NCBI GenBank assembly: GCA_022841375.1
Contig: JALHRQ010000019.1
Coordinates: forward strand, 1 to 55,882
Direction of reading: 5' to 3'
Length of the DNA: 55,882 nt
From: Burkholderiales bacterium
GTDB lineage: Bacteria > Pseudomonadota > Gammaproteobacteria > Burkholderiales > SG8-41
Shown: positions 1 through 11,446 of the stretch, in pieces
How positions within the stretch are numbered: the first letter of the stretch is position 1
Layout: each line of letters starts with the position of its first letter
Notes under the pieces: generated by a model
What the model saw: only the letters and a program-made list of their open reading frames with translations
Told to the model about the DNA's origin: nothing
Databases searched by the model: none
Position numbers and translations under genes: made by a program

Positions 1-1790
<1,790 letters not shown>

Positions 1791-1832
1791 GTAAGTAGGC
1801 TCCGCGGGGCAAGGTTCGGTGAAAAACCGTAA

Positions 1833-1838
1833 ATTATA
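1833..1838 (-). promoter_or_regulatory. possible -10 box ahead of rpoD
   Basis: TATAAT on the minus strand in the 67-nt gap between dnaG and rpoD. No good -35 hexamer is seen 16-18 nt upstream. It would allow rpoD transcription independent of the operon promoter. Weak evidence. Confidence 0.35.
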
Positions 1839-1857
1839 CTTTAAATCGGTCCCGAAC

Positions 1858-3624
1858 TCACTTGCCGGGGGCGACGCTAACTGCTTGTTGCAAAAGACGA
1901 TATTGCGCCTGATCTTCGGTACTCAAGCCCTGCCGGCGGGATTTATCCAATAACGCAGTGATTCTGGCCCTGCGTATCCGGTCCAGCGCCTGCCGCCAGG
2001 CGCCGGAAAACTCCGCCTCCAGCTCCGACGGCTCCAGGGACCGCTCCTGCCAGCGCAAAGCCCCGACCTCGGCATTTCGGACTGCCGCTTCATACGGCGT
2101 ATCGCGAAACGCTTCACCCAGATTGATCCGCGCGTCACCCACGTTGACAGCATCGACCACCGCCAGCAGCGTCTGCAAGTCAGCCTGATCAAGACCCGGC
2201 GCGCCGCTGCCCAATTGCAGATCCTCGTGACCGATCAGCGCGGCAAACCGCGGCTCGGCGACCACCAGTTCGAGCACGGTACGTAAAATCGATTGCGTCA
2301 CCGGTGCCTGCCGGCGGGCCGGCGCTGGTGCGCCACTGAACTGATTTTTGATCTCGAACTCGTTATCCAGTTCCTGCTGCAGCACGCCTGCCACCTGCGC
2401 AAGTTCCTTGCGGATCATCAGCGACAGCATCGGTGCCGCAATCTGTTTCACCAGAGGTTTGGCCTGTTGCAACAGCTTGGCTCTTCCCTCAGGCGCGTTG
2501 ATGTCCACGTTCGAACGCAGTTCATCGATCAGGAAGCGCGACAGCGGATCGGCCTTGACCAGCAGATCCTCAAACGCCGCCTTGCCGTGCTTGCGTACAT
2601 AGGTGTCGGGATCCTCGCCATCGGGCAGGAACAGGAAACGCACCTGCTTGCCGTCAGCAAGCTGGGCCAGACTGTTTTCCAAAGCACGCCACGCCGCGCG
2701 GCGTCCGGCGGCATCGCCGTCAAAACAAAACACTACTTCATCGGACTGGCGCAGCAGTTTCTGCACGTGGATGGGCGTAGTCGCGGTGCCCAGCGTCGCC
2801 ACTGCATATTCAATACCCGCCTGCGCCAGCGCGACAACGTCCATATAGCCTTCGACCACAATCACGCAACCGGCGTCGCGTATCGCGCGCCGCGCATGAA
2901 ACAAACCATAGAGTTCGCGGCCTTTTTCGAACACCGCAGTCTCGGGAGAGTTCAGGTATTTGGGTTCGCCGTCGCCGAGCACGCGGCCGCCGAAACCGAT
3001 GATGTTGCCCTTCACATCGACGATCGGGAACATGATGCGGTCGCGAAACACGTCGTAGCGCCGGCCTTCGTCGTTCTGCTTGACCAACCCGGCGGCTGTA
3101 AGCGCCTTGTCGGCGTAATCCGGGAACACCTGCTCCAGTCCCTGCCAGGCATCGGGGGCATAACCGATGCCGAATTTTTTTGCTATATCGCCGGAAAGTC
3201 CGCGACGCTTGAGGTATTCGATCGCCTGCGGCGCGTCCTTCAGCTGGTTGCGATAGAACTGCGCCGCCTTCAGCAACGCACCGTAAAGATCAGGGCCGTC
3301 CTCGGCGCGGCGCTGCTCGAACTCAGAACGCGGTGCCTCCGGCACCTGCATGCCGACGCCCTGCGCGAGATCCTTCACCGCATCGACAAAACCCATGCCG
3401 CTGTATTCCATCAGGAAGCCGATGGCGGTGCCGTGCGCGCCGCAGCCGAAGCAGTGATAAAACTGCTTGGTCGGACTGACGGTGAACGATGGCGACTTTT
3501 CGGTATGGAAAGGACAGCAGGCGGAATAGTTCGCACCGGCACGCTTGAGTTTCACGTACCGGTCGACCACTTCGACAATGTCGACCCGGCCCAGCAGATC
3601 CTGAATGAACGATTGCGGAATCAT
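1858..3624 (-). CDS. dnaG: DNA primase DnaG
   Basis: Synthesises RNA primers for Okazaki fragments and interacts with the replicative helicase DnaB. The 588-aa length is normal. An N-terminal zinc-binding domain shows ligands C37, H40, C58 and C61 (CPFH ... CFGCG). The catalytic core with TOPRIM motifs follows: [15 protein letters not shown] near 255 and [13 protein letters not shown] near 300, carrying the metal-binding acidic residues. The C-terminal 130 residues are the variable helicase-binding domain. It begins at ATG 3624 with [19 protein letters not shown], the normal family start. It is the third gene of the rpsU-yqeY-dnaG-rpoD operon. A TATAAT (minus strand) lies about 65 nt upstream at 3687-3692, without a convincing -35 box. 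Confidence 0.98.
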   Translation of the reverse strand: MIPQSFIQDLLGRVDIVEVVDRYVKLKRAGANYSACCPFHTEKSPSFTVSPTKQFYHCFGCGAHGTAIGFLMEYSGMGFVDAVKDLAQGVGMQVPEAPRSEFEQRRAEDGPDLYGALLKAAQFYRNQLKDAPQAIEYLKRRGLSGDIAKKFGIGYAPDAWQGLEQVFPDYADKALTAAGLVKQNDEGRRYDVFRDRIMFPIVDVKGNIIGFGGRVLGDGEPKYLNSPETAVFEKGRELYGLFHARRAIRDAGCVIVVEGYMDVVALAQAGIEYAVATLGTATTPIHVQKLLRQSDEVVFCFDGDAAGRRAAWRALENSLAQLADGKQVRFLFLPDGEDPDTYVRKHGKAAFEDLLVKADPLSRFLIDELRSNVDINAPEGRAKLLQQAKPLVKQIAAPMLSLMIRKELAQVAGVLQQELDNEFEIKNQFSGAPAPARRQAPVTQSILRTVLELVVAEPRFAALIGHEDLQLGSGAPGLDQADLQTLLAVVDAVNVGDARINLGEAFRDTPYEAAVRNAEVGALRWQERSLEPSELEAEFSGAWRQALDRIRRARITALLDKSRRQGLSTEDQAQYRLLQQAVSVAPGK

Positions 3625-3767
3625 GCGCTGCGGTTGACCCCACTCCCCGACGGGCGGCGATATGCCGGCCCGGACTTGATTGCTGAATTATAGAGGCGTC
3701 ACAACGATCCTGGCGCCGGCCCGCTTCGCCTGCCCCGGCTCAGCCGGGAAGAGCATTCAAACCAGAA

Positions 3768-4217
3768 TTACGACTTGGTCAGCTGCGCCTTGACCGCGGC
3801 CGATACCTTGCCCATGTCGGCGCGACCCGCCAGTTTCGGTTTCAGCATCGCCATCACCCTGCCCATGTCGGCGGGCCCTGCGGCACCGGTTTCAGTCACC
3901 GCCGCTGCGATCGCCGCAGCGAGTTCGTCTTCGCCCATCGCCTTCGGCATATAGGTCTGCAGCAGCGTCAGTTCCTGCTGTTCCTTGTCGGCGAGATCCT
4001 GGCGGCCGCCCTGCTCGAACTGGCTGATCGAATCGCGCCGTTGCTTGATCATTTTTTCGATCACCGCCAGCACGTCGGCATCGGTCAGCGTCTTGCGTTC
4101 ATCCACTTCGCGCTGTTTCAGCGCAGCGGTCAGCAGGCGGATGGTGTCGCGACGCACGGTTTCACCGCTGCGCATCGCGGTTTTGAGGTCATCGTTAATC
4201 TGTTCACGCAGGGACAT
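3768..4217 (-). CDS. yqeY: GatB/YqeY domain-containing protein
   Basis: 149-aa stand-alone homologue of the C-terminal tRNA-binding domain of GatB, the amidotransferase subunit. The cellular role of the free protein is not settled, although helical tRNA-binding modules are the accepted fold. The family start MSLREQINDDLKTAMRSG is used, at ATG 4217 preceded by GGAG. An in-frame start further upstream would add 22 unrelated residues. Signature stretches include RKTLTDADVLAVIEKMIKQR and, near the C-terminus, GRVMAMLKPKLAGRADMGKV. It lies between rpsU and dnaG, a position conserved in many betaproteobacteria and consistent with a translation-related role in the same operon. Confidence 0.95.
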   Translation of the reverse strand: MSLREQINDDLKTAMRSGETVRRDTIRLLTAALKQREVDERKTLTDADVLAVIEKMIKQRRDSISQFEQGGRQDLADKEQQELTLLQTYMPKAMGEDELAAAIAAAVTETGAAGPADMGRVMAMLKPKLAGRADMGKVSAAVKAQLTKS

Positions 4218-4309
4218 GGCGAATCTCCGGAAATAACCAGGGCCGCACAAAAGACAAAAGGGTGCGAGGCTAGGCCCCTGCACCCTTCAGCAACCCGAAC
4301 CGTACTGAA

Positions 4310-4522
4310 TCAGTACAGTTTCGGCGGCAACAGCTGCGAGCGCAAACGCTTGTGCGTGCGCTTCACGGCGGCGGCAAGCTTGCGCTTGCGTTCGGCGGTC
4401 GGCTTCTCGTAGAACTCGCGAGCGCGCAGTTCAGTCAGCAGACCGGTCTTCTCTACAGTGCGCTTGAAACGGCGCAGAGCCACTTCAAACGGTTCGTTTT
4501 CTTTGACACGTACAGTGGTCAT
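4310..4522 (-). CDS. rpsU: 30S ribosomal protein bS21
   Basis: 70-residue basic protein of the small ribosomal subunit, located near the anti-Shine-Dalgarno end of 16S rRNA and needed for efficient initiation. It begins [20 protein letters not shown] and carries the family pattern [25 protein letters not shown] with an Arg/Lys-rich C-terminus. It is the first gene of the macromolecular-synthesis operon and lies 32 nt downstream of a near-consensus sigma-70 -10 box. The short imperfect palindrome GTACTGAATCAGTAC overlaps its stop codon and may be a processing or attenuation site before yqeY, as seen in this operon in other bacteria. Confidence 0.98.
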   Translation of the reverse strand: MTTVRVKENEPFEVALRRFKRTVEKTGLLTELRAREFYEKPTAERKRKLAAAVKRTHKRLRSQLLPPKLY

Positions 4523-4554
4523 GAAACCTCAGGGCTGGGTTCGGAAAAACGCGT

Positions 4555-4583
4555 ATTATAACCAGCCCGACCGCTGTTTTCAA
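4555..4583 (-). promoter_or_regulatory. sigma-70 promoter of the rpsU-yqeY-dnaG-rpoD operon
   Basis: On the minus strand TTGAAA (4583-4578), a spacer of exactly 17 nt, and TATAAT (4560-4555). It is followed about 32 nt later by the rpsU start codon. This is the best promoter match noticed in the window and fits the high expression needed for a ribosomal protein operon. Confidence 0.85.
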
Positions 4584-4745
4584 AGGTACACGGGTACAGC
4601 TGCTTAAAAGCGTCCGGACCCATGATCGCAAGCTGCGTCGACCTGGATTCCCGCCCGGTTTTTGCCAATTTTGGCCTGTTTTCACCCTTTTCGCCCTTTA
4701 CCCCACCCATTTTCATGCCTTCTGGCGCAATTTCCGGTTAATCCC

Positions 4746-5762
4746 GTGCTCGTACTCGGCATCGAAACCTCCTGTGACGAAACCGGAATCGCGTTGTATG
4801 ACACGACAAGCGGCCTGCTCGCCCATGCCCTGCACAGCCAGGTCGCTCTGCACGCGGATTACGGCGGCGTGGTTCCGGAACTGGCGTCGCGCGATCACAT
4901 CCGCCGGGTGCTGCCGCTGACCCGTCAGGTGCTGGCGCAAGGCAATGCCAAACTGGCGGAACTCGATGCAGTGGCTTATACCGCAGGTCCCGGACTCGCC
5001 GGCGCCTTGCTGGTCGGCGCCGGTATCGGCGCCAGTCTTGCCCATGCCCTGGGCAAACCGGCCATCGGCGTGCATCACCTGGAAGGCCATCTGCTGTCGC
5101 CGCTGCTTGCCGACCCTGCACCGCAGTTTCCATTTGTAGCGTTGCTGGTCTCCGGCGGACACACCCAATTGATGCGCGTAGGCGGCGTCGGTGACTACAC
5201 CTTGCTCGGTGAAACGGTGGATGACGCCGCCGGCGAAGCTTTCGACAAATCGGCAAAACTGCTGGGCTTGGGTTATCCCGGTGGACCGGCCATCGCAGCA
5301 CTGGCTGAGCAGGGACGCCCCGGCCGCTACACGCTGCCACGCCCGATGCTGCGCAGTGACAATCTGGATTTCAGTTTCAGCGGCCTGAAGACCGCAGTGC
5401 TGACTGCAGTACGCAACCAAGTGCTGGACGAACAAGACCGTGCGGATCTCGCCGCCGAACTGCAGGCGGCCATTGCCGACGTGCTGGTCAGCAAATCACT
5501 GGCGGCACTGGAGCAGACCGCGCTGGAACGTCTGGTTGTCGCCGGCGGCGTCGGTGCCAACCGCCATTTGCGCGAACAACTGACGGCGGCTGCAACACGC
5601 AGAGGTTGCACGGTGTATTACCCGCCGCTGGAATTCTGCACCGACAACGGCGCGATGATTGCGTTTGCCGGTGCGTTGCGCTTGCAGCAGGGCCTGCGCG
5701 AAACCGGTTCCGGATTTACCGTCAGACCGCGCTGGGATCTGGCCAGTCTCCCGGCCGTTTAA
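4746..5762 (+). CDS. tsaD: tRNA N6-adenosine threonylcarbamoyltransferase TsaD
   Basis: Transfers the threonylcarbamoyl group to A37 of ANN-decoding tRNAs together with TsaB and TsaE. The 338-aa ASKHA-fold protein starts at GTG 4746 ([13 protein letters not shown]), the conserved family N-terminus. An ATG at 4662 would add 28 unrelated residues. Metal-binding HxxxH is H111/H115 (HLEGH). Other hallmarks are [47 protein letters not shown] and [10 protein letters not shown] near the C-terminus. It diverges from rpsU across a 223-nt promoter region and converges on plsY, the two stop codons overlapping by 4 nt. No clear Shine-Dalgarno sequence precedes the GTG. Confidence 0.96.
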   Translation: MLVLGIETSCDETGIALYDTTSGLLAHALHSQVALHADYGGVVPELASRDHIRRVLPLTRQVLAQGNAKLAELDAVAYTAGPGLAGALLVGAGIGASLAHALGKPAIGVHHLEGHLLSPLLADPAPQFPFVALLVSGGHTQLMRVGGVGDYTLLGETVDDAAGEAFDKSAKLLGLGYPGGPAIAALAEQGRPGRYTLPRPMLRSDNLDFSFSGLKTAVLTAVRNQVLDEQDRADLAAELQAAIADVLVSKSLAALEQTALERLVVAGGVGANRHLREQLTAAATRRGCTVYYPPLEFCTDNGAMIAFAGALRLQQGLRETGSGFTVRPRWDLASLPAV

Positions 5763-6364
5763 GCCTCAGCCTTGGCGCCGAGCTTGCGCTCCTTGCCGTC
5801 CAGCAAATTGCGGATGTTGGAGCGGTGGCGCCAGATCAGCAGCGCCGCAATCATCGCCACCGACCACACAAACGGGTGCGCGGGGCTATACAGGATCAGC
5901 GCGAAAAAAGCGGCAAACAATGCCGACACCAACGCAGCCAGTGACGAGTATCTGAAAAATACCGCAATGGTGATCCACGTCGTCACCGTGCCTAAAGCGA
6001 GTATCCAGTTCAATCCGAGCAATACGCCCAGCGCGGTCGCCACACCCTTGCCACCCTTGAATTTGTGGAACAGCGGAAACATGTGACCGAGAATGACGGC
6101 AACTGCGGCCAGCGCCATCGCCAGTTCAGGACCTTCGACGTTCCATTGTCGCGCAACGAACACCGCAACCCAGCCTTTGGCGCTGTCGCCGAGCAGCGTC
6201 AGCACCGCCGCCGACTTGCGGCCACTGCGCAAAACATTGGTGGCGCCGGGATTACCCGAGCCGTATACGCGCGGATCAGGCAGCCCGTAAATACGGCTGA
6301 CAATCACTGCGAATGCAACCGAACCCAACAGATAGGCAGCCAACACTGTAATCAATAAAGCCAA
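5759..6364 (-). CDS. plsY: glycerol-3-phosphate acyltransferase PlsY
   Basis: Integral membrane enzyme that acylates sn-glycerol-3-phosphate from acyl-phosphate in the first step of phospholipid synthesis. The 201 residues contain five predicted membrane segments. The three family motifs are visible: [14 protein letters not shown] followed by [20 protein letters not shown], the cytoplasmic [19 protein letters not shown] stretch, and [13 protein letters not shown]. It is convergent with tsaD (4-nt overlap of the 3' ends) and divergent from folB, the classical tsaD/plsY/folB neighbourhood of betaproteobacteria. The ATG at 6364 opens directly into the first membrane helix, as is normal for the family. 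Confidence 0.96.
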   Translation of the reverse strand: MALLITVLAAYLLGSVAFAVIVSRIYGLPDPRVYGSGNPGATNVLRSGRKSAAVLTLLGDSAKGWVAVFVARQWNVEGPELAMALAAVAVILGHMFPLFHKFKGGKGVATALGVLLGLNWILALGTVTTWITIAVFFRYSSLAALVSALFAAFFALILYSPAHPFVWSVAMIAALLIWRHRSNIRNLLDGKERKLGAKAEA

Positions 6365-6435
6365 GGCAATTCTCTCTGGGATAAAATGGCGCGGCCATTC
6401 TAGCGCAAGTCAACCGCAGCCCACCGTACACAGTC

Positions 6436-6792
6436 ATGGACACCATATTCATCAGCGAGCTGCGCATCGAAACCCGCATCGGCATTTACGAACGGGAAAA
6501 ACAGGTGGCGCAGACCATTCAGCTGGATCTGGAAATCGGGCTGCGCGGCGAACACGCTGCGCATAGCGATCGCATCGAAGACACCATCGACTACGCCGAG
6601 GTGGTCGCCGACATCCGCAAGCTTTTTGCGGAGCAGCATTTCGCGCTGCTGGAACACGCAGCGGAATCAATCGCGCAACTGGTCATACGCGACTTCAAGG
6701 CGCCGTGGCTGCGCATCACCATCGCCAAACTTGCGCCGCTCGCCGGCGTCAGGAAACTCGGCGTCACCATCGAACGCGGCAAACGTCAGTAG
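6436..6792 (+). CDS. folB: dihydroneopterin aldolase FolB
   Basis: Cleaves 7,8-dihydroneopterin to 6-hydroxymethyl-dihydropterin and glycolaldehyde in folate synthesis. The 118-aa length is typical for this octameric enzyme. E21 in GIYEREK corresponds to the substrate-anchoring glutamate and K98 (ITIAKLAPL) to the catalytic lysine. TIDYAEVVADI and the ESIAQLV helix are also family features. It begins at ATG 6436 and diverges from plsY. The 3' end converges on xerD with a 23-nt gap. Confidence 0.95.
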   Translation: MDTIFISELRIETRIGIYEREKQVAQTIQLDLEIGLRGEHAAHSDRIEDTIDYAEVVADIRKLFAEQHFALLEHAAESIAQLVIRDFKAPWLRITIAKLAPLAGVRKLGVTIERGKRQ

Positions 6793-6815
6793 CAGCCGCC
6801 GGGCTTTGCGCGGCA

Positions 6816-7715
6816 TCAGCCCCGCGGATGATGACGCGCGTGCAGTTGCTTCATGCGTTCCCGCGCCACATGGGTGTAAATCTGCGTCGTCGAAATATCC
6901 GAGTGCCCGAGCAGCAGCTGCACCACGCGCAAATCGGCGCCGTGATTGAGCAGATGCGTTGCGAAAGCATGACGCAGCGTATGCGGTGAAATCGGTTTGT
7001 GCAGGCCGGCCTGCAATGCATAGCGCTTGATCAGGTGCCAGAACGACTGACGGGTCATCCCGGTTGCGCGCGCAGTCACGAACAATGCATCAGTGACCCG
7101 CTGCCCCAGCAGCGCTGGCCGCGATTCGCGCAGATAACGCTCCAGCCAGTTCAGCGCCTCCTCGCCGAGCGGCACCAGCCGCTCCTTGGAGCCTTTGCCG
7201 AGCACCCGCACCACGCCCATGTCGCGGCTGATCTGCGGGGTTTTCAGCGTCACCAGTTCCGAGACCCGCAGCCCGCTGGCATAAAGCACCTCGAGCATCG
7301 CGCGATCGCGCAAACCCCGCGGTTCGTCCACCGGCGGCGCGGCAAGCAGGCTTTCCACATCCGCCTCGGTCAGGCTTTTCGGCAGCGGCCGCGGCAACTT
7401 CGGCGCCTCGATACGCAGCGTCGGATCAACGGTGATCAGGTTTTGCCGCACCGCGTGGCGGTAAAACCGTTTCAGACTGGATAACAGCCGCGCGGCGGTT
7501 GAAGCACGCGCCTTCGTACGGAACTTGTGTGCCAGATAATCCTGGATCTGTGATTGTTCGGCGGCCAGCAGATCGCGGCCGTCGCGGGACTCCAGCCAAG
7601 CGGCAAACTGCCGCAGGTCGCGGCGATAGCTGTCGAGTGTGTTGCGCGAAAGGCCGTCTTCCAGCCACAACGCATCACAGAACTCGTCAATGCGTTGTGT
7701 GGATGAGGCCTTCAT
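6816..7715 (-). CDS. xerD: site-specific tyrosine recombinase XerD
   Basis: With XerC it resolves chromosome dimers at dif. 299 aa: an N-terminal SAM-like core-binding domain (1-100) and a C-terminal catalytic domain with Arg in ASGLRVSELVTL, Lys in GKGSKERLVPLG, HTLRHAFATHLL (HxxR), LLGHSDISTTQIYTHV (His and the nucleophilic Tyr). This order and spacing, and the length, match chromosomal XerD rather than an integron or phage integrase. Its start overlaps the end of ogt by 29 nt, so it is probably co-transcribed with ogt and perhaps the TRAP permease. Confidence 0.93.
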   Translation of the reverse strand: MKASSTQRIDEFCDALWLEDGLSRNTLDSYRRDLRQFAAWLESRDGRDLLAAEQSQIQDYLAHKFRTKARASTAARLLSSLKRFYRHAVRQNLITVDPTLRIEAPKLPRPLPKSLTEADVESLLAAPPVDEPRGLRDRAMLEVLYASGLRVSELVTLKTPQISRDMGVVRVLGKGSKERLVPLGEEALNWLERYLRESRPALLGQRVTDALFVTARATGMTRQSFWHLIKRYALQAGLHKPISPHTLRHAFATHLLNHGADLRVVQLLLGHSDISTTQIYTHVARERMKQLHARHHPRG

Positions 7716-8175
7716 GTCGCAGCAGCCAGCGTTTGACGCTTAATGGAAAATCATCCTTGCCGCCCATGAATCCGCCGAGCAGGCCGCCAGCGGCCAGCAC
7801 CCGGTGACAAGGCACGAACAACGGCACAGGGTTGGCGCCGCAGGCGCCGCCAACCGCTCGCGCCGCGCTGCCAATGCGCTGCGCGAGATTTCCATAAGTT
7901 ATTGTTTTTATTGGAAATAATTTCTCGATCTCGCGCCAGACGCGCTGCTGGAAAGAGGTCCCTTGCAGCCGATAAGGCAGCCTGAACACATACGCCGGAT
8001 CAGCAAGATAACGTTCGACTTCACGACAGGCGCGCTCCGCCGCACGATCATGCGGCGGCCGTGTCGCGGTATGCCGCGGCAGATAACGCACGCCGGTGAC
8101 CACGGCGCCATCGGTGACGATGCCCAGCACCGCGAACGGCGTGGCATAACGCGTCTCCGGCGGCGCGGCGATCAC
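7687..8175 (-). CDS. ogt: methylated-DNA--[protein]-cysteine S-methyltransferase (Ogt/AGT)
   Basis: Suicide DNA-repair protein that transfers the alkyl group from O6-alkylguanine to its own cysteine. The acceptor is in the PCHRV motif (VPLFVPCHRVLAAGG). The helix-turn-helix with the Arg finger is GTSFQQRVWREIEKL ... TYGNLAQRIGSAARAVGGACGANP. Start chosen is GTG 8175, which shares four bases (GTGA) with the stop of the upstream TRAP permease and gives 162 aa, a normal size. The 3' end runs 29 nt into xerD. The N-terminal 80 residues are poorly conserved. Coupling of a repair gene to a transporter is probably a chance of gene order rather than function. Confidence 0.92.
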   Translation of the reverse strand: MIAAPPETRYATPFAVLGIVTDGAVVTGVRYLPRHTATRPPHDRAAERACREVERYLADPAYVFRLPYRLQGTSFQQRVWREIEKLFPIKTITYGNLAQRIGSAARAVGGACGANPVPLFVPCHRVLAAGGLLGGFMGGKDDFPLSVKRWLLRHEGLIHTTH

Positions 8176-10274
8176 GCGATCGCAGGCGCCCCGGGCCGCA
8201 ATTTCTGCAGCACGACGACTACGGTTACCAGCGCCAATCCCAGCAGATCGGAAAACGTGGTCGGGTAGACCAGCGCCAGCCCGGCGACGATCAGCATCCA
8301 GCGTTCCGGCAATGAGGTCTTGCGCAGCAGCCAGCCCTGCAGGCCGCCGGCGAGTGCGACGATGCCGATGATGGCGGTTACCGAAATTACCGCCACCGCA
8401 CCCCAATCCGCCTGTGCCAGGTTCTTGAACGACCCGCCCAGCAGCAGTGCCACACCGGAAGGGTCGAGCACGAACATGAACGGCACCAGGAATGCCGGCG
8501 CGGTGTATTTCCAGCACTGCAGCGTGGTGCGATACGGTCCGCCGCCGGTGATAGCCGCCGCGGCAAACGGCGACAACGCCGTCGGCGGCGAAACCTCCGA
8601 CAGCACCGCATAATAGAAGATGAACATGTGCGCCGCGAAATCCGGCACACCCAGTTTCATCAACGCCGGCGCGGCAATCACCGCGCAGATGATGTACGAC
8701 GCGGTCACCGGCACTGCCAGACCGACAATCCATACGATCAGCGCGGTATAGACCGCCGTCAGCAGCAGCTTCATGTCATGCAGCAGCTTGGCGGTATCCG
8801 CAGCACCCAGCATCGTCCACAGATTCACCAGCGTCTGAGCGCCGGAATCGGCGTAGTCGAGCACGATGGAACTGAACTTGAGCCCGAGTCCGGTCAGCGT
8901 CACCACGCCGACGATGATGCCGGCGGAAGCGCAGGTCATCGCGACATTGAGCACGCCGACCGATCCGCCTTCCAGCGCCTTGATGAAACCGGATTCCCAG
9001 AAGCCTTTCAGCCACGGCATGCGCCCGCGAAACCAGTCGTACGAAATGATCGCGCAATCTCTCTGGAAAAACGACAGCAGGGCCGTCACGACGGTGGCCC
9101 AGAACACCGACATCACCGGCGAGTAGCCCATCATCATGAACACAACAATCGCCACCAGCGAAACAAAATGAAACCAGTATTTTTTGGCCAGCGCACCGGC
9201 GCGGTGGTGCTTCTCCAGCGCGACAACCTTCATGTTGAATTTGCGCGCGTCGATCTCGACCATCACAAAAATCGCGAGGTAGAACAGCACCGTCGGGATC
9301 GTCGCCATCAGGATCACGTCGAGATACGAGATCTTCAGGAATTCCGCGATCAGGAACGCCGCGGCACCGAGCACCGGCGGCGAAATGATCGCGCCCAGAC
9401 CGCCGGCCGCCAGCAGGCCGCCGGCCGCTTCCTTGCCGTAGCCCGACTTCGCCAGCAGCGGATAAGCGACTGCGCCCAGCGTCACCGTGGTCGCCACGCC
9501 CGAGCCCGACGGCCCGCCGAGCAGGAACGAACCCATCACCACCGCGCGGCCGGCGCTTGATGGTTTGCCGCCCATCGCTGAAAACGAAAAATCGATGAAG
9601 AACTTTCCGGCACCCGAGTACTTCAGGAAAGCGCCGTAGATCGTGAACAGGATGATCAGCGTCGATGACACGTCGACCGCCACACCGAAGATGCCCTCCA
9701 GCGTCATGTACAGCGAACCGGTCAGGCGCGCGATGTCGTAACCCTTATGCGTCCACGGCTGCGGCAGATAGGGCCCGAACATCGCATAGGCGAGGAATGC
9801 CAGCACGATCACCGGCAGGATCCAGGTCGAACTGCGCCGGTTGCCTTCGAGAATCAGCAGGATCAGGCCGACGCCGAACACCTGGTCCATCAGCGTCGGC
9901 GTCACCGCGCGGTCGCCAAACTCATCGCCGAAATAAAGCATGTAGGCCACGACCGCAATCGACAGGATTGCAAAAATCACATCCCACCACATCAGTCGGT
10001 GGCGAAAGCGTTTCGCCGTCGGGAACATCAGGAACACCAGCGCCAGCGCAAACGCGACATGCACAGGTCGCAGGATGTACGCAGGAACTATTTCGACGGC
10101 GGAATAAAGATGGAACAGCGACATCACCACGGCTGCCGCCGTCAGCAATACCGCAAGCACCCCGTGATAACGGTTGTGCGCGCCCTCTTCCTCCTCGATC
10201 AGTTCTTCAACGCGCTTGCGCGCCTCTTCACTGATTCCGTCGAGGCTTACGGCCGGCGTATTGTTATCAGCCAT
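8172..10274 (-). CDS. TRAP transporter fused permease subunit (DctQM-type, TAXI system)
   Basis: Membrane component of a secondary, ion-gradient-driven transporter for organic acids. 700 aa after choosing ATG 10274, which has the strong site GGGGGAG 6 nt upstream. Residues 1-50 are cytoplasmic and acidic. The first four helices form the small DctQ-like part, and the rest is the large DctM-like permease with many helices. Diagnostic segments include MGSFLLGGPSGSGVATTVTLGAVAYPLL and GGLGAIISPPVLGAAAFLIAEFL, plus a C-terminal extension seen in 4TM/12TM fusion permeases. The TAXI binding protein lies directly upstream, separated by a terminator-like hairpin. Substrate is unknown; TAXI systems are associated with dicarboxylates or glutamate-like compounds. 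Confidence 0.93.
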   Translation of the reverse strand: MADNNTPAVSLDGISEEARKRVEELIEEEEGAHNRYHGVLAVLLTAAAVVMSLFHLYSAVEIVPAYILRPVHVAFALALVFLMFPTAKRFRHRLMWWDVIFAILSIAVVAYMLYFGDEFGDRAVTPTLMDQVFGVGLILLILEGNRRSSTWILPVIVLAFLAYAMFGPYLPQPWTHKGYDIARLTGSLYMTLEGIFGVAVDVSSTLIILFTIYGAFLKYSGAGKFFIDFSFSAMGGKPSSAGRAVVMGSFLLGGPSGSGVATTVTLGAVAYPLLAKSGYGKEAAGGLLAAGGLGAIISPPVLGAAAFLIAEFLKISYLDVILMATIPTVLFYLAIFVMVEIDARKFNMKVVALEKHHRAGALAKKYWFHFVSLVAIVVFMMMGYSPVMSVFWATVVTALLSFFQRDCAIISYDWFRGRMPWLKGFWESGFIKALEGGSVGVLNVAMTCASAGIIVGVVTLTGLGLKFSSIVLDYADSGAQTLVNLWTMLGAADTAKLLHDMKLLLTAVYTALIVWIVGLAVPVTASYIICAVIAAPALMKLGVPDFAAHMFIFYYAVLSEVSPPTALSPFAAAAITGGGPYRTTLQCWKYTAPAFLVPFMFVLDPSGVALLLGGSFKNLAQADWGAVAVISVTAIIGIVALAGGLQGWLLRKTSLPERWMLIVAGLALVYPTTFSDLLGLALVTVVVVLQKLRPGAPAIA

Positions 10275-10347
10275 CAGATCTCCCCCGGGATTTTGCCCGG
10301 CGATCATAACATGTGAACTCAGCACTTCGGCGCTTGCGGCCACCCCA

Positions 10348-10373
10348 TAAAAAACCCCGCCACAAGGGCGGGG
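10348..10373 (-). terminator. intrinsic terminator between TAXI binding protein and TRAP permease
   Basis: Seven-bp GC stem CCCCGCC/GGGCGGG with a 5-nt loop (10355-10373), followed on the minus strand by six T (10354-10349). Lying inside the TRAP operon it should reduce permease mRNA relative to the binding protein, a common stoichiometry device. Confidence 0.85.
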
Positions 10374-10397
10374 TCTGTTGCAAAGCGCGCTGCGGAT

Positions 10398-11357
10398 TTA
10401 CTGCAGCTTGACGCCTTTTTCCTTGAAGTATTTCAATGCGCCCGGATGAAAAGGCACCGGCGTTGCCGCCGTCTTCTGGTTCTCCAGCTTGAAGTTCATC
10501 GCTTCCTTGTGCACAGCGATCATGTCTTCGCGCTTGTCGAAAATGGTCTTGACGATGTTGTAGGCGGTCTCGTCGCTCATATTCTCATGAGCCACCAGGA
10601 TGTTCATCACCGTTGCCTGCTTGTTGTCGGCCTGCATGCCGCTGTAGGTCGCTTTCGGAATCACATCTTCGACGTAGAGGTTGCCGTATTTCTTGTTCAT
10701 CGGCGCCACCGTCTCGGCATGGTCGATCATTTTGATCTTGACGCCGGGAGTAGCCGCAAGATCGGTCACCGCCGCCGTCGGCAGACCGCCAACCCAGAAG
10801 AAAGCATCGATCTTTTTGTCTTTGAGCGCATTGACCGATTCCGCGACACCGAGTCGTTCGCGCTTCATGTCCTTGTCCTTGTCGAGACCGGCGCCTTCGA
10901 TGACGCGGAACGCCATCACTTCAGTGGCGCTGCCAGGCGAACCGGTGGACACGCGTTTGCCCTTGAGATCTTTCATGGTGTTGACGCCCGTACCCTCGAC
11001 ACTCACCACATGCATGCGGTTCGGATAAAGGATCATCAGCGTGCGCGTGGGGACTTTCTGACCCTTGAACTTGTCTTCGCCCTTATATGCATCCAGCGTG
11101 GCATCGGTCATTGCAAAGGCCACATAGGGTTTGCCGGTGCCGATCAATTTCAGGTTGTCAACCGAACCGCCGGTGACTTCAGCCGTGGCCGACATGCCGG
11201 GCACGAATTTCGACAGCACATTGGCGAGGCCGCCACCCAAGGGGTAATACACCCCGCCGGTGCCGCCGGTTGCGATCGAGATATTGATTTTTTCCTGCGC
11301 CATTGCCGGTAATGCAATCAACGCGGCAAGCGCCAACATATTGATTAATTTATTCAT
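10398..11357 (-). CDS. TAXI family TRAP transporter solute-binding protein
   Basis: Periplasmic receptor that delivers ligand to the fused TRAP permease downstream. 319 aa from ATG 11357, preceded by GGAGGA. The signal peptide MNKLINMLALAALIALPAMAQ is cleaved before EKINISIATGGTGGVYYPLGGG, the defining TAXI N-terminus. Further family features are FAMTDATLDAY, LMILYPNRMHVVS and a C-terminal PFHPGALKYFKEKG. Order binding protein, terminator, permease is normal for this transporter type. Ligand cannot be deduced from sequence; dicarboxylates and amino-acid-like acids are known for relatives. Confidence 0.95.
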   Translation of the reverse strand: MNKLINMLALAALIALPAMAQEKINISIATGGTGGVYYPLGGGLANVLSKFVPGMSATAEVTGGSVDNLKLIGTGKPYVAFAMTDATLDAYKGEDKFKGQKVPTRTLMILYPNRMHVVSVEGTGVNTMKDLKGKRVSTGSPGSATEVMAFRVIEGAGLDKDKDMKRERLGVAESVNALKDKKIDAFFWVGGLPTAAVTDLAATPGVKIKMIDHAETVAPMNKKYGNLYVEDVIPKATYSGMQADNKQATVMNILVAHENMSDETAYNIVKTIFDKREDMIAVHKEAMNFKLENQKTAATPVPFHPGALKYFKEKGVKLQ

Positions 11358-11446
11358 TTTTCCTCCAATGATTGAAGATTCTGCCTGTGGGCCGATGAGT
11401 GTAGGAACATTCTTGAGGACGGTCAACCGCACCCCTGTCGGGGCAA

